Positions 19,243-29,085 of a DNA stretch of 64,000 nucleotides are shown here, in pieces; position 1 is the first letter of the stretch; each line of letters opens with the position of its first letter. Under the pieces are notes generated by a model. That model made no database searches, had not been told where the DNA came from, and worked only from the letters and a program-made list of their open reading frames with translations. The DNA is taken from NCBI RefSeq assembly GCF_026650985.1, contig NZ_CP086239.1:2976001-3040000 (forward strand), in the 5' to 3' direction. The stretch comes from Clostridium estertheticum (lineage in GTDB: Bacteria > Bacillota > Clostridia > Clostridiales > Clostridiaceae). A program made the position numbers and the translations under genes.

Positions 19243-19557
19243 TTGGTGTACATAAATGACATATACTTAAGAAATCACTTTTATTTGTATAATAAACAAT
19301 TGAGATACTCCGATCATTTTATAGCTGGTATTGCAATGACAAGTCTATTATATCTATTCATAGATGATGCAAAATGTAGCAGTTATACTTATGGAACAGT
19401 ATGCATTATTTGGGAAGCTTGTGAGTGGTGGAACAGGGGTTACTTCCAATTTGACCAGTTAATATTTGATTTTTTAGGAGTTACAATTTTTATGCTGATA
19501 TATTTGTTTAGTAATGTAAAATTTAACAATAAGACTTCAAAGAAAACTATAGCTTAA
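19243..19557 (+). CDS. Small membrane protein, N-terminus uncertain
   Basis: At least 104 residues. The frame stays open upstream to 19177 and adds a further hydrophobic segment (KGVIIIIFTLFLVYIND), but no good start is in that frame; a TTG at 19173 with AGGAG upstream is one base out of phase. So the gene may be frameshifted near 19195. Helices around HFIAGIAMTSLLYLF and QLIFDFLGVTIFMLIYLF, with conserved-looking His, Glu (WEACEWW) and Asp positions in the membrane, resemble VanZ- or DUF2238-like small proteins. First of a three-gene rightward cluster. Confidence 0.5.
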   Translation: MVYINDIYLRNHFYLYNKQLRYSDHFIAGIAMTSLLYLFIDDAKCSSYTYGTVCIIWEACEWWNRGYFQFDQLIFDFLGVTIFMLIYLFSNVKFNNKTSKKTIA

Positions 19558-19595
19558 ATTCACAATAAAATAGAACCCTTAAAAGGAGACAAACT

Positions 19596-20204
19596 ATGAA
19601 TGAAGTATCAAAGGAAGTCATATTAAATAGCGCTAATCGTAAAATTATAGAACTGCAAAAGATTTTTTCATTATCATTTGAAAAAATCACTGTCGAGTTA
19701 GATGAAGAATCTGAGATTGGATCTGGTTATTTTAAGCCCGAATTTAAAGAAAAAATATTTTTAGTTACTAAATATTTTGAAGATGAAGATAAAAATGTTT
19801 TAAATAAAATAGCTAGTGAAAAAGTGGCACATGAATTTTGTCACCTTTATGTGAACGATATGGGTTATATTGCTGGAGGAGCATTTAATAAAGATATAGA
19901 AAGAGAATTATTAAGATTAATTGACACGATCGAGATAATGACTATACGTGATGATCTTAAAAAATATGATATTACTAAATTAATTTCAGAGTATGCATAT
20001 AAAAATAGTAGCATCAATGAATGGCATGAGGTGTTATGTGAGTCTTTTTCACGATATTTTTGTTATGATTATATTAAGAATGAAGAAAACCTAATTAGAG
20101 AAGCTTACACTGTCCATAAGGGATTAGTTGACTTCCTTATATCTTATAAAATAAGAGATAACTATTTTATAGATGAATTAGATTTAGAATATTCAGGCTT
20201 TTAA
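19596..20204 (+). CDS. Putative zinc metallopeptidase-like protein (HExxH)
   Basis: 202 residues, start with AAAAGGAGAC before it. HEFCHLY near residues 80-86 supplies a zincin HExxH motif, and WHEVLCESFSRYF near 145-157 supplies a plausible downstream Glu ligand. No signal peptide or membrane helix, so cytoplasmic. Families of this kind (ImmA/IrrE-like or other minimal zincins) often cut repressors or partner proteins. It sits between two small membrane proteins; the pairing is unexplained. Confidence 0.55.
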   Translation: MNEVSKEVILNSANRKIIELQKIFSLSFEKITVELDEESEIGSGYFKPEFKEKIFLVTKYFEDEDKNVLNKIASEKVAHEFCHLYVNDMGYIAGGAFNKDIERELLRLIDTIEIMTIRDDLKKYDITKLISEYAYKNSSINEWHEVLCESFSRYFCYDYIKNEENLIREAYTVHKGLVDFLISYKIRDNYFIDELDLEYSGF

Positions 20205-20249
20205 AATAGTAAATTTAATAAAGTTTAATATAAGGAGTAGTGAGAAAGT

Positions 20250-20660
20250 ATGTTTTGGGATAGTGTAAGTCAAACTATATATAGACAAGCTAAGAAAGAG
20301 TTAAGAGTAACATTGTCTAATAATAAAAAATTATCTGATGTAAAAGCAGGTATTATAAAAGAATTAAGAAAAATGTCAAATAGAGATTTAATTAATGAAA
20401 AGTCTGAATTAGAAATGGCTATTCTTTATAAAGAACTTCATAATATCGATAATTTTATGTCATTAAGATTTGCTTACTATGCTTTAGTTTTAGCTATTAT
20501 AGTATTATTAAAAGGAATAGATATCAATCAAATTAGGAATCAGATACTATGGGTATTGATTTTATTGTTAGTAACTTTTAGATATACCTCTGATACTCAA
20601 AAAGAGCAAATGTTATACTACAAATTTAAGTTGGGTTGTATAGACGAAATATTAAGGTAA
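20250..20660 (+). CDS. Small two-helix membrane protein
   Basis: 136 residues. A charged helical N-terminal half (QAKKELRVTL, KAGIIKELRKM) is followed by two membrane helices (FAYYALVLAIIVLLKGI and QILWVLILLLVTF) and a short cytoplasmic tail. TAAGGAGTAG precedes the start. No family recognised; 45 bases after the HExxH gene, so the same transcript. Confidence 0.6.
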   Translation: MFWDSVSQTIYRQAKKELRVTLSNNKKLSDVKAGIIKELRKMSNRDLINEKSELEMAILYKELHNIDNFMSLRFAYYALVLAIIVLLKGIDINQIRNQILWVLILLLVTFRYTSDTQKEQMLYYKFKLGCIDEILR

Positions 20661-21044
20661 ACCATTGCATAAATATACCTAATATAAAAATGTTAGTTTA
20701 AGAAAAAAGATACTTGTAGTCTATGGTTATATCTAACCTTTATACATCTGCATTATTTTTGCTTGTCTGTACCTTGATACAGGAAGTTATCCATTACATA
20801 CTAAAAATTTAGCTAGCTTAACCACGAAAAGAATATATAGTTAATAGCTATATATTTTCTATGGATATTAAGCAAATAAAAATTTTCAAAATTGTCTATA
20901 CTTTAAATATCCTTTATTTTAGAATTGTTTGAATGCATTAAAAATACTGTACTGGGATCCCCTGGGTGAAGTATTTTTTATTTTTTGTAGTTAAATTTTA
21001 TTAATAAGGTCTACACCCTTTTTAAATTACTATACTTCTCATCC
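20661..21044. other. Non-coding stretch before integrase remnant
   Basis: About 380 bases, stops in all frames. A hairpin around 20938-20977 (aaaaatact paired with agtattttt, with a gggatccc palindrome inside) may terminate the rightward cluster. Confidence 0.4.
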
Positions 21045-21215
21045 TTAAAATCCTTTAACCTTATCATATATAGTTGTTATTATTTTAATCAAAATTAATG
21101 ATTTTGATAAAAGACCATTAGTTATTGTATCATTTGCTAAACTTTTCGCCTTACAATAATTAACAAATTCTTTAAAGCCCTCCTCAAACGTTTTTTCATT
21201 GTTCTTTTTATTCAT
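21045..21215 (-). pseudogene. Tyrosine recombinase N-terminal remnant
   Basis: 56 residues starting MNKKNNEKTFEEGFKEF with VNYCKAKSLANDTI: this is the usual opening of the SAM-like core-binding domain of XerC/D-type and ICE integrases. No catalytic domain (R..HxxR..Y) follows; the tail becomes unrelated hydrophobic sequence. Lying about 160 bases from the tRNA-Ser fragment, it is most simply the remains of the integrase that made this island. Confidence 0.6.
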
Positions 21216-21275
21216 TTTTATTTTAGTTCCACCTCTCAATATTATTGATAAGGGAAACCATGAAAAAGGGTAAAA

Positions 21276-21323
21276 AAAGTACGCATGACTTCTCTTTTTC
21301 TTTCGAAAAATCATACGTACTTT
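21276..21323. terminator. 13-bp hairpin between integrase remnant and tRNA fragment
   Basis: Arms 21276-21288 and 21311-21323 pair with one mismatch (aaagtacgcatga with tcatacgtacttt). It could be a terminator after the tRNA or a structured part of the attachment region. Confidence 0.5.
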
Positions 21324-21378
21324 CTTGAATGTATCTATATATATAATATAAAAAAGCTTGCAAACCCTTTAAACTCAT

Positions 21379-21438
21379 TGGCGGGGAGAGGGAGATTTGA
21401 ACTCCCAGAACGGTATAACCCGTTCGCCTGTTTTCGAG
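21379..21438 (-). tRNA. 3' half of tRNA-Ser(CGA), partial (attachment-site remnant)
   Basis: Read on the minus strand: CTCGAAA anticodon loop (anticodon CGA), anticodon 3' stem ACAGG, a long class II variable arm (AACGG/CCGTT stem), T-arm GGGAG-TTCAAAT-CTCCC, acceptor 3' strand TCTCCCC, discriminator G and an encoded CCA. The 5' half (acceptor 5' strand, D-arm, 5' anticodon stem) is absent: immediately beyond the anticodon loop the sequence is the element-type repeat instead. This is a classic product of integration into the anticodon region of a tRNA gene. Confidence 0.8.
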
Positions 21439-21576
21439 TTAGGCTATGTACTGTCAATCTAATAATAGCTAGTACCATTGAGTACAATATAGTCTTGTAT
21501 ACCCAATGGTTTTAGCTACTTTTCTTTATATCTAATATCATTAAGTATCATATAAAAATATACAGTTTGTTATCAA
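21418..21576 (+). repeat. Right copy of 159-bp island boundary repeat
   Basis: Direct repeat of 7182-7340. The first 20 bases overlap the tRNA-Ser fragment; the remainder replaces the missing tRNA 5' half. Together the copies frame 14.2 kb containing the integrase remnant. Confidence 0.7.
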
Positions 21577-21898
21577 ATTGTTATCAATGTACCTATAGAT
21601 GATTGGTATTAAAAAATATTTATGGTGCTAATTCAAATGCAAAATAATTACATTTACAATCAGAAAATTTAATCCCTTGCCTCATTGTTTGTAAATATGA
21701 AATACTTGTAGATACAACATTTTAACTAGTACTCGCCGATGTTACTTTATAAAAAAATTTGAGCTTTATTGTTTATATTAAATTATATACTATTATACAT
21801 AATTGTTGCCGTATTTCTTCCAATTAAATATTGAAAATTCACTTCTGTAACTTATCAGGAATATTGGTTAGTTACACAATCATGTAGCCTTTAATTGA
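21577..21898. other. Non-coding stretch
   Basis: About 320 bases after the boundary repeat, AT-rich, no supported gene, no obvious hairpin. Confidence 0.4.
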
Positions 21899-23266
21899 TT
21901 ACCTCTCAAACATAAAAGGTAACATTTTGCTGTTATTTTTTTGCATAAATTTATAACTTTCATCTTTACTATAAAAACCTTTCTTTGCTATAAAATTATA
22001 CATATCATAACCTTTTAAGATGCCCTCTTTATTTTTCGTTAAAAATAAAATATCTTTATTCTTGAAGATACTGCTATTGATACTATAGTTTTCAATCTTA
22101 TTTGATATTATTAGTTGAGTAGTAAAATCATTATTAATAATAATATCATACTTTTTCCATCCTAACGAATAGTTATCACTAAAAATATTGTACAATATTT
22201 TAACTCTTACTAATTCTGTTGAATAATTGTATCTTGTTGAATCAGCAGAACGGGTTAAAGCATCGATAACCTTGCCAAAAGTTAATTTTATGTTATCTAA
22301 GTGCCTTTGTGAAAACCCTGAATTTGTGCCAATATAATCATTAAATTGAAATAAATAATCTAAATTTAGATCTTTTATGCTGAAATTAAATACATCAAAC
22401 CCTTTAGCACCATTCATTAATATATTATCGTAGTTAACGGAATCATTATTTTCTTTAGCATAATTATATGCTATATTATTTAATATTAAATTAGAATAAT
22501 TTATGCGTTCAAGATTAGAATCCATTAAGTCTTCAGTTGTAATTTTAATTGCACCACCAGCTAAAAACTCCATACCTTCTGGGCTAACAGTTGATTCTTC
22601 AAAACGATTTTTTCTATTTATCATAATCATATATTCATTTATTTTTGAAAGTGCACTCTTATAATCTGATGTCTTATATGTTGATTCAACTAAAGAATTA
22701 ATGTAGAACGGAAAAAATTCTGTATGTACTAACAAAGGTTCTTTTATGCTATCAAAAATTTTATAAGCTTCAGAATATTTTTTTTCATGATCTAATAAGT
22801 ATCCATATATCGCAAGTTCACTTTCGTTTAACTTATCTTTGTTGCCTACAAAAATATCTTTAACATTATCCTCAGTATTTTTATCATTTATTAATGACAT
22901 TGCATAGTAATATTTCAAATCTTGAATGTTTTCATCAATGTCATAAGCATTTTTACAAAACTTAATTGATTGTTTGTAATTTTTTTGATCATAATAGTCT
23001 TTGGCCTTTTCAAAATATTCTTGTGCTTTGGTAGTGTCATGAAAATATGAATGTATAGTTATAGAGTTGCTTGTAAATCCAAATATAAAAAGAAATATGG
23101 TAACAGCACTTATAACTACCCTTATAGCTACTCTTGGATGTAATGGTATCTTTTTTAAAATAGTTGCTTTGCCATCGTAGAATTTTTCTATAGAATATAA
23201 AAATCCATTGTTTTTTTTATTAGATGCTTTAATAATTATTTTCTTTTGTAATTTTTTTTTACTCAT
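21899..23266 (-). CDS. TPR-like membrane-anchored protein
   Basis: 455 residues from the ATG at 23266 (GAGGAG nine bases upstream). A basic N-terminal tail (KKKLQKKIIIK) precedes one membrane helix (about 50-70, ending FLFIFGF). After it come helical tetratricopeptide-type repeats: AQEYFEKAKDYYDQKNYKQSI, then IKFCKNAYDIDEN and EKKYSEAYKIFDSI. The positive-inside rule puts the repeats outside the cell. It may scaffold other envelope proteins; no enzyme motif is seen. Single-gene unit. Confidence 0.7.
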   Translation of the reverse strand: MSKKKLQKKIIIKASNKKNNGFLYSIEKFYDGKATILKKIPLHPRVAIRVVISAVTIFLFIFGFTSNSITIHSYFHDTTKAQEYFEKAKDYYDQKNYKQSIKFCKNAYDIDENIQDLKYYYAMSLINDKNTEDNVKDIFVGNKDKLNESELAIYGYLLDHEKKYSEAYKIFDSIKEPLLVHTEFFPFYINSLVESTYKTSDYKSALSKINEYMIMINRKNRFEESTVSPEGMEFLAGGAIKITTEDLMDSNLERINYSNLILNNIAYNYAKENNDSVNYDNILMNGAKGFDVFNFSIKDLNLDYLFQFNDYIGTNSGFSQRHLDNIKLTFGKVIDALTRSADSTRYNYSTELVRVKILYNIFSDNYSLGWKKYDIIINNDFTTQLIISNKIENYSINSSIFKNKDILFLTKNKEGILKGYDMYNFIAKKGFYSKDESYKFMQKNNSKMLPFMFER

Positions 23267-23275
23267 AAAGTCCAC

Positions 23276-23759
23276 TCCTCTTCATAATTAAAAATCTTTA
23301 TGATGCCACTCTTATTCATACTATTACTACTGCCTAGCTTAATTTCTTATTGTATAAAAATATCATAATTAAAATAGTTTCACCAACCTAAACTAATGCA
23401 ATTATATTATAAACCAAATAATTTCAATTTCCTATAAATTCTAACAATATTCTTGTATTACTAGTATGTTTCTAGTAGTAAAAACAGTCTAAATTTGTAG
23501 CCAAATGTACGTCTCAAACCACAATCTCAAAAAATTCTTGTTAAAATGCTCTAACAAATACTGCTAGAGCATGGTTTTATTGTTATGCCTATTTTGAGTT
23601 AAATTTCTTTCATGTGCTACTATATGTTCTTTTAATTTAAATATACATACATATTTCATTAAATCTGACTTTTTCCTTGTTATAATCTTTCTTGTGTATA
23701 ACTTGTTGATAATTTATTTATATGGATAATGTGAATATTTAAACGCCACGTATATGATG
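23276..23759. other. Non-coding stretch with hairpin
   Basis: About 480 bases; only a hairpin at 23546-23572 stands out. No gene supported. Confidence 0.4.
23546..23572 (+). terminator. Small hairpin followed by T-rich tract
   Basis: Arms atgctcta and tagagcat (8 bp, 11-base loop) followed on the + strand by ggttttatt. Weak terminator. Confidence 0.45.
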
Positions 23760-26700
23760 CTACTTACTGTCATTCACTGTTAATTCTAGTTTTTTATTTT
23801 TATTGTCCTTAAGTTGTTTTATTAAACTATCGATATCACTAATCCTAATGTTTATTTTATTATTACCACTTTCTATATCACTGACAGACATATTTTCTAA
23901 CAGAATATTTGTTATAAGTGATACCATATGGTAGAAATCAATACTACTGTGATCACTTTCTAAATCATTTTCAAAAATATCCATAAGTGATAAAGTAAGT
24001 ATAGAAATAATATTAGTCGTTGTCTTTTCAACACTTAATGATTGTCTATCAAAATAATATTTATAAAACTCTTTAGTAATATTTAATCCAAACCTTCTTC
24101 TCATTGAACTTTCTTGAAAAAATCGTGAAAAGTTTGGTCCAAACCTATGTGTAGACGAAGCATCATCAAAAATAATATCTTGTTTATGACTCTTAAATAT
24201 GTTATATGCTTTAAAATTTCTTTTTTTTAATTCATTGATTATGTTCAAGGTACCTTCAATTTTAAAATGATAAGTATCTTCATGGTTTTTATTAAAATGA
24301 TCCACAATATATTCAATACCATCAGTTGTAATTTTGGCAAATGCTACATAATGTATATCTGAGAGGTCTCCCGATAACTTAGACTTCTTGTTGCAACTAA
24401 GTGACTTCGCATATTTTATTATTTCTTGAATACATGATGCTGAATTGCTAATTTCATTTTCTTTACCATACTCAAAACAATTTAATAGTTGTTTGTATAG
24501 AGTTATCGCTATCTTATTTTGTACAGTACTTTCCGGGTTTTTATCATTATACTCTTTAATTATGTTAGCAAATGATGTTGATTTTTCCCTTGATACATCA
24601 AGTTGTATCCAGTTTGATGGAAAGTTGGCAAATATAGAATTGTAACCCCCTTCGTTAAATCGAGGTCTATCATCTTTAGTCTGGAATATATCTGACAATG
24701 ATGATTCACCAATCAATATTCCCGAATTTAAAACTGATTGAGATTGGATATCAGACCTTTTAATTGGTTTAATAAGCAATCCATATTCATATTTTTCAAT
24801 ATCAACCCCTTCATTCCAATTACTAATTAACACATCACCATTTTCTTTAAAAGGAACAAAAAAATTAAATTTCTTTTTACTTTTTTCACGAATGCTATAT
24901 GCGGATATTATTTTAGTTTGTTCGACATTTTCATTACTATATTTTATATGAATATCATATTTTACATCTAGCATTACTTTTTCTATATATTGAACAATTT
25001 TGGTGCCTTCCACCCCTTCATTTAAGTATAGTTTTATTTCTGTCCCCACATTAACATCATCTTCATGTTCTATAAAAAAACATCCTTCATAATTAGGTAT
25101 GTGGATTTTTAAACCCTCACTTCCTATCATAAAACTTTTAGTCTTTACATCTATTTCTTTACACACCATAAAAGAAGATAAAAAACCTATCCCGAAATTA
25201 CTTATTGGTTTATAATTTATATTTAACTCATCATATTCATCTCCAGAATAAAAGCTCCTTCCGATACTTGTAAAATATCGTTCAATTTTAAATCTATCCA
25301 TCCCAGTTCCACAGTCTTTAATTTTAAAAAAGGATCTATCCTTTTCATCTTCACCTATTTCAATATTTATTATTTTAGAAAAATTGCTTTCGCCTTTGGC
25401 CTCTCTTACAGCAATTGCATCTATAGAATTTTGTATAAGTTCTCTTGCAAAAACTTCTTTTAACGGATATATATTACGTCCTGTTAATAGCGGCAATAAT
25501 GTGGGTATATATGCTTCAAAATTATAATTATCAATAGTATCCTTAAAATTACTTTTTTCTATCTTGGGTAATAGGTAATATATTTTTAAACCAATCAACT
25601 TAAAATAATCTTCAAATTTATTAATTAATAAATCAAACTCTTTTACAAATAATACAGCAATTTTATGTGCTGTAGCTTCATTACATAAAAGTTGTATATA
25701 AACACTTCGTCTATCGGAATCAGATTTTATTTCTATACGTGGAACAGGAACGTATTGATGAAATTTATTTTGATCTAATTTTATATTTACTTTATATTTT
25801 ATGTTTTGTTCATAAAAATCATCTGCATATTCGGTTAAAACTAAATACAAATCAGTAAAGAATATGCCAACCATACTAAAAGCTAAATACTGTTTTGTCA
25901 TTTTGTTTGTACTCATATTTATTAATTCATCACACTTTTCTTTTAGTAATCCCAATTCTTTTATTTTAAAAACCTCATGAAAATCATTAATATCAACATC
26001 AAAATCACAACTATTTAAATGATGGTCAAAAAATTCTTTAAGTAAGTCAAAATATGATTGTAAATTTTGCGTCTCACCCTCTATAATATTTTTGTAGCTT
26101 AGTGTTCGGTAATCTATTGCATACAATAAGAACAAAATATTTTTATAATCACTGTCCAAAAATTTGTAAACATCCTTAAAACCAGTCAGTGCTTCACTTG
26201 TCCAGTTATTTATTTCTTTGCAAGTTCTGTAAGTTTTATTCATCTTATCAGTAGTTTCAATATATTTAAGATAAATGTCATAATTATTTGTTTTTAAAAT
26301 TTCAATCAGCATTATTTTTCTATCAGAAATATTCTTAGGTGGTATTTGCTTTTTAACAATGGGCTCTAAATGCTCACCAGAATAAATAAATTTATTCTGA
26401 ACTAGCTTTACATCCTCTTTTTCATCATAAAAATCAATTACACTAAATGTATGTCTATCTACTATTTTGGCTCCCACAGACCCTCCGGCAAATACATCAA
26501 TTATACTATCAGTTGTTTGATAATAATCTTCTGTAATAAGCGGTCTTTCTAAATCAAAATGTTTATGCCCATGAAGCACAGTCTTAACATTCATATATTT
26601 AAGTTCCTGTATTAGATTAGCATAATTTCTTACAAGACTTGAATCCCCATACTCTTGCACTACCTCTGGGAAAAGATAAAAATGATGGTGAAATAATGCT

Positions 26701-27368
26701 ATCACATTATACCCATCAAATTTTTTAACCCGTCTTCTAACATTAGTTGTCTGAGACGTAGGTATTTCACCATAATCTTCATACTTACTATTGATTTCAT
26801 CCTGCAGTAAATTAATTAGATTAGCTTTATTTATTCCGAGATCATCCATTTTTTTACTGTCTATGTTTTTTATTCTTTCTATAGATTTCTTATCAACAAT
26901 AACTTTTTTTTCTATCTGGCAAGAATTAAATCCTGCAAATACAATACGTGAATCTTTATATGGTCTTACTACTGTGTAGTCTTCTATATCGTAAAAATCA
27001 GGTATAATACCATAAAACCCAGTCAAAAAATCATTATATTTTTTCCATCTACATTCATATTTATCTGTTCTAATCATATCATGATTCCCAGGCACGAAAA
27101 TAAAATCACTTTCATTTAATTTCTGGTCAGTTTGTACAATATTAATTTGCTCTAGTAGCTTTTTAAAAAATAAAACTGCTTCTTTTATTAAACTTTCTTC
27201 TACCACTACTTGTCCGTCAAAAATATCACCTGTAACCAATACGCACTTTATTGAGCATAATCCATTATTCTCCAAGCTACTTACTATTCTATATGCTATT
27301 TCCTTTGAATCAATATATGTTTTTCCTATATGTACATCTGACAAATGTAAAGCTCTAAACGCTGACAT
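23760..27368 (-). CDS. Metallophosphoesterase fused to HSP90-like (GHKL) ATPase
   Basis: 1202 residues from the ATG at 27368 (GAGGTG six bases upstream). Residues 1-340: calcineurin-like phosphoesterase with DVH (11-13), GDIFDG (47-52), GNHD (94-97), FHHHFY (about 226-231) and HGHKH (266-270), so all metal ligands are present. Residues 340-630: helical linker. Residues about 635-900: GHKL ATPase with ELIQN (643-647), DCGTGM (685-690) and NFGIGF (724-729), in the HSP90/HtpG arrangement with the ATP lid. Residues 900-1202: unrecognised C-terminal region. HSP90-like ATPases coupled to nuclease- or phosphatase-type effectors occur in predicted bacterial conflict systems. Here sensor/chaperone and effector are in one chain, intact, as a single-gene unit. 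Confidence 0.85.
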   Translation of the reverse strand: MSAFRALHLSDVHIGKTYIDSKEIAYRIVSSLENNGLCSIKCVLVTGDIFDGQVVVEESLIKEAVLFFKKLLEQINIVQTDQKLNESDFIFVPGNHDMIRTDKYECRWKKYNDFLTGFYGIIPDFYDIEDYTVVRPYKDSRIVFAGFNSCQIEKKVIVDKKSIERIKNIDSKKMDDLGINKANLINLLQDEINSKYEDYGEIPTSQTTNVRRRVKKFDGYNVIALFHHHFYLFPEVVQEYGDSSLVRNYANLIQELKYMNVKTVLHGHKHFDLERPLITEDYYQTTDSIIDVFAGGSVGAKIVDRHTFSVIDFYDEKEDVKLVQNKFIYSGEHLEPIVKKQIPPKNISDRKIMLIEILKTNNYDIYLKYIETTDKMNKTYRTCKEINNWTSEALTGFKDVYKFLDSDYKNILFLLYAIDYRTLSYKNIIEGETQNLQSYFDLLKEFFDHHLNSCDFDVDINDFHEVFKIKELGLLKEKCDELINMSTNKMTKQYLAFSMVGIFFTDLYLVLTEYADDFYEQNIKYKVNIKLDQNKFHQYVPVPRIEIKSDSDRRSVYIQLLCNEATAHKIAVLFVKEFDLLINKFEDYFKLIGLKIYYLLPKIEKSNFKDTIDNYNFEAYIPTLLPLLTGRNIYPLKEVFARELIQNSIDAIAVREAKGESNFSKIINIEIGEDEKDRSFFKIKDCGTGMDRFKIERYFTSIGRSFYSGDEYDELNINYKPISNFGIGFLSSFMVCKEIDVKTKSFMIGSEGLKIHIPNYEGCFFIEHEDDVNVGTEIKLYLNEGVEGTKIVQYIEKVMLDVKYDIHIKYSNENVEQTKIISAYSIREKSKKKFNFFVPFKENGDVLISNWNEGVDIEKYEYGLLIKPIKRSDIQSQSVLNSGILIGESSLSDIFQTKDDRPRFNEGGYNSIFANFPSNWIQLDVSREKSTSFANIIKEYNDKNPESTVQNKIAITLYKQLLNCFEYGKENEISNSASCIQEIIKYAKSLSCNKKSKLSGDLSDIHYVAFAKITTDGIEYIVDHFNKNHEDTYHFKIEGTLNIINELKKRNFKAYNIFKSHKQDIIFDDASSTHRFGPNFSRFFQESSMRRRFGLNITKEFYKYYFDRQSLSVEKTTTNIISILTLSLMDIFENDLESDHSSIDFYHMVSLITNILLENMSVSDIESGNNKINIRISDIDSLIKQLKDNKNKKLELTVNDSK

Positions 27369-27377
27369 AATTAGCAC

Positions 27378-27676
27378 CTCATTCTTTTAAGATATTATTT
27401 TTTAATTCGTAGATCTTATTATTAGATTAGGCAATTATACTAATAATTGTTTCATTTTTTCTTAAATACAATGTATGAAAGTAGACCCACCTGCTGCTGA
27501 TAGAACTTAAAGTGTGGAATGTTCTCTTGATATTATTTAGCTATTTTAAAATAGTGTTTTTTATAATTCCTCCTTAATCTTTCTTATTTATCAAATTTGT
27601 ATTTAATTTGTTAACTTGCTTAATATTGCAGCCTTTTTCCTTGAATAGGATAATATCATGGTAAAGCAATATATTT
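27378..27676. other. Non-coding stretch upstream of the fusion gene
   Basis: About 300 bases with stops in all frames. It must hold the leftward promoter of the fusion gene, but no clear box is called. Confidence 0.35.
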
Positions 27677-28126
27677 TTATCCTCTTAAGAAACAATTGTA
27701 TTCTATCCTCTTATTTCCTTCATAAAAATATAACAAATTAGCTATACTGTTTTTGTCATCTTTGTCTTTATTTAGCTGTATGCTTCTAATCCATTCACCG
27801 GCTTCTTGATCATAACAAAATTCTCGAAATAGTTTTCTATTAATCAATATTCTACCATCGCCCTTAGATATTTACTTTTATTCCTTATAAAATGTTACAT
27901 GTTTTTCTTTAAAATCTACACTAATAGTCTTATATCCAGCATCCAACCAATCAAAAGCAACTGAATGTGAATACGAATTAGACCAAAATTCCCTTTACTT
28001 ATAAGCCGAACTTGGCAACTCCGCTCCTACTGGTTCTTCAATGTCGCTAAATGAAATAATGATATTGCTTTCTTTTTTCCCTTTCAAATAATTTGGTAAT
28101 CCAATATATTTATCTCCCTTTGGCAT
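27677..28126 (-). pseudogene. DUF7662-type protein with several stops
   Basis: From ATG 28126 the frame reads MPKGDKYIGLPNYLKG, FSDIEEPVGAELPSSAYK, stop (27995), REFWSNSYSHSVAFDWLDAG, KTISVDFKEKHVTFYKE, stop, K, stop, then GRILINRKLFREFCYDQEAG to a last stop at 27677. The L-P-x-S-A-Y...W-x-N...W-L-x-A-G...V-x-F pattern fits DUF7662 proteins, which often lie near restriction genes. At least three in-frame stops with no shift show an old, decayed gene. Confidence 0.65.
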
Positions 28127-28199
28127 TTTATCTACATCCTTCCTATGTATACTCCTAATAAAAAACAATATTGGCATAAATGACCTATTTCTACTTGTT

Positions 28200-29085
28200 T
28201 CAACTTATAATTTTCATCACATACCCTCTTAACTCCCCTAAATCCCCAGAAACAAGTTCAGCCACTTTTTCAAGATTTACAGGTTGCAATATAACGCTAG
28301 CAATATTTCCACATGATACAGGATCATTTATATCTATTTTAGCGGTAGTGGGGATATCTGAAAGTGTCGGATATAAAATAGTAGCAGTCTTATCCCCTAT
28401 TCCACTTACTGCATAAATCGCTAACTGATATAGCATTTTAGCTGGCAAACTTCTTTCCCACAAATCTCTGTATTTAGCATCTAGCAGTTTCACCACCCTG
28501 CCTTTCTTCATAAGTGCAAAGTTAGGTCTTGGAGTAGGTGATCTTCTGTTGCAAGGGTTAAACCCTGATGTATAAATAAACATATTATGTAAACTGTACT
28601 GGTCTTTTACGGAGTAGCCTTCACTACAGTTCTGCACCAATCTTCCTATTAGTGTTTCAAAAAATGCATTCATATCAAAAAAGTATCCTCGTAGATTAAT
28701 ATGTTTAGAACTACCCTCTAATTGAATACCTTTTGATTCATACAAAATATTCATTACTTCAAAAACCGTAGAAGTACCTTCTAGTTAATCTATTAATACT
28801 ACTTCTTGCACCCTTCAAACTTGCTCTTGTCAAAGTAATATCACTAATGTTTTCTTCTAAACTAAAACACAGCTTTTGCAGCTTAATTTTTAAACCAATT
28901 TCTAACACTACTTTTAATCCAAATTTTAAACCTGCAATCAAAGTTTTATTCAATATATTATTTTCATCTCTATTAAAGTAATTGCAAGGCAATATATCCT
29001 TTGTAATTCCGCCTTGACCACAAAGTCTATTAATATCAATTCTGCTTCTAGGTGATGATACGTTCTCTCCGCGCTCTATATAGCT
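28200..29085 (-). pseudogene. McrC-like restriction component remnant
   Basis: Frame one runs from about 29085 (RSRIDINRLCGQGG) through DENNILNKTLIAGLK to RRYFYGF near 28760; a one-base change in a T-run joins it to frame two, VMNILYESKGIQ to a stop at 28200. The second part carries the PD-(D/E)XK pattern RPNF...LLDAKYRDL, with Asn where Asp is usual, and MLYQLAIYA. This matches the C-terminal two thirds of McrC. The N-terminus is cut off and no McrB is present. Confidence 0.7.
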
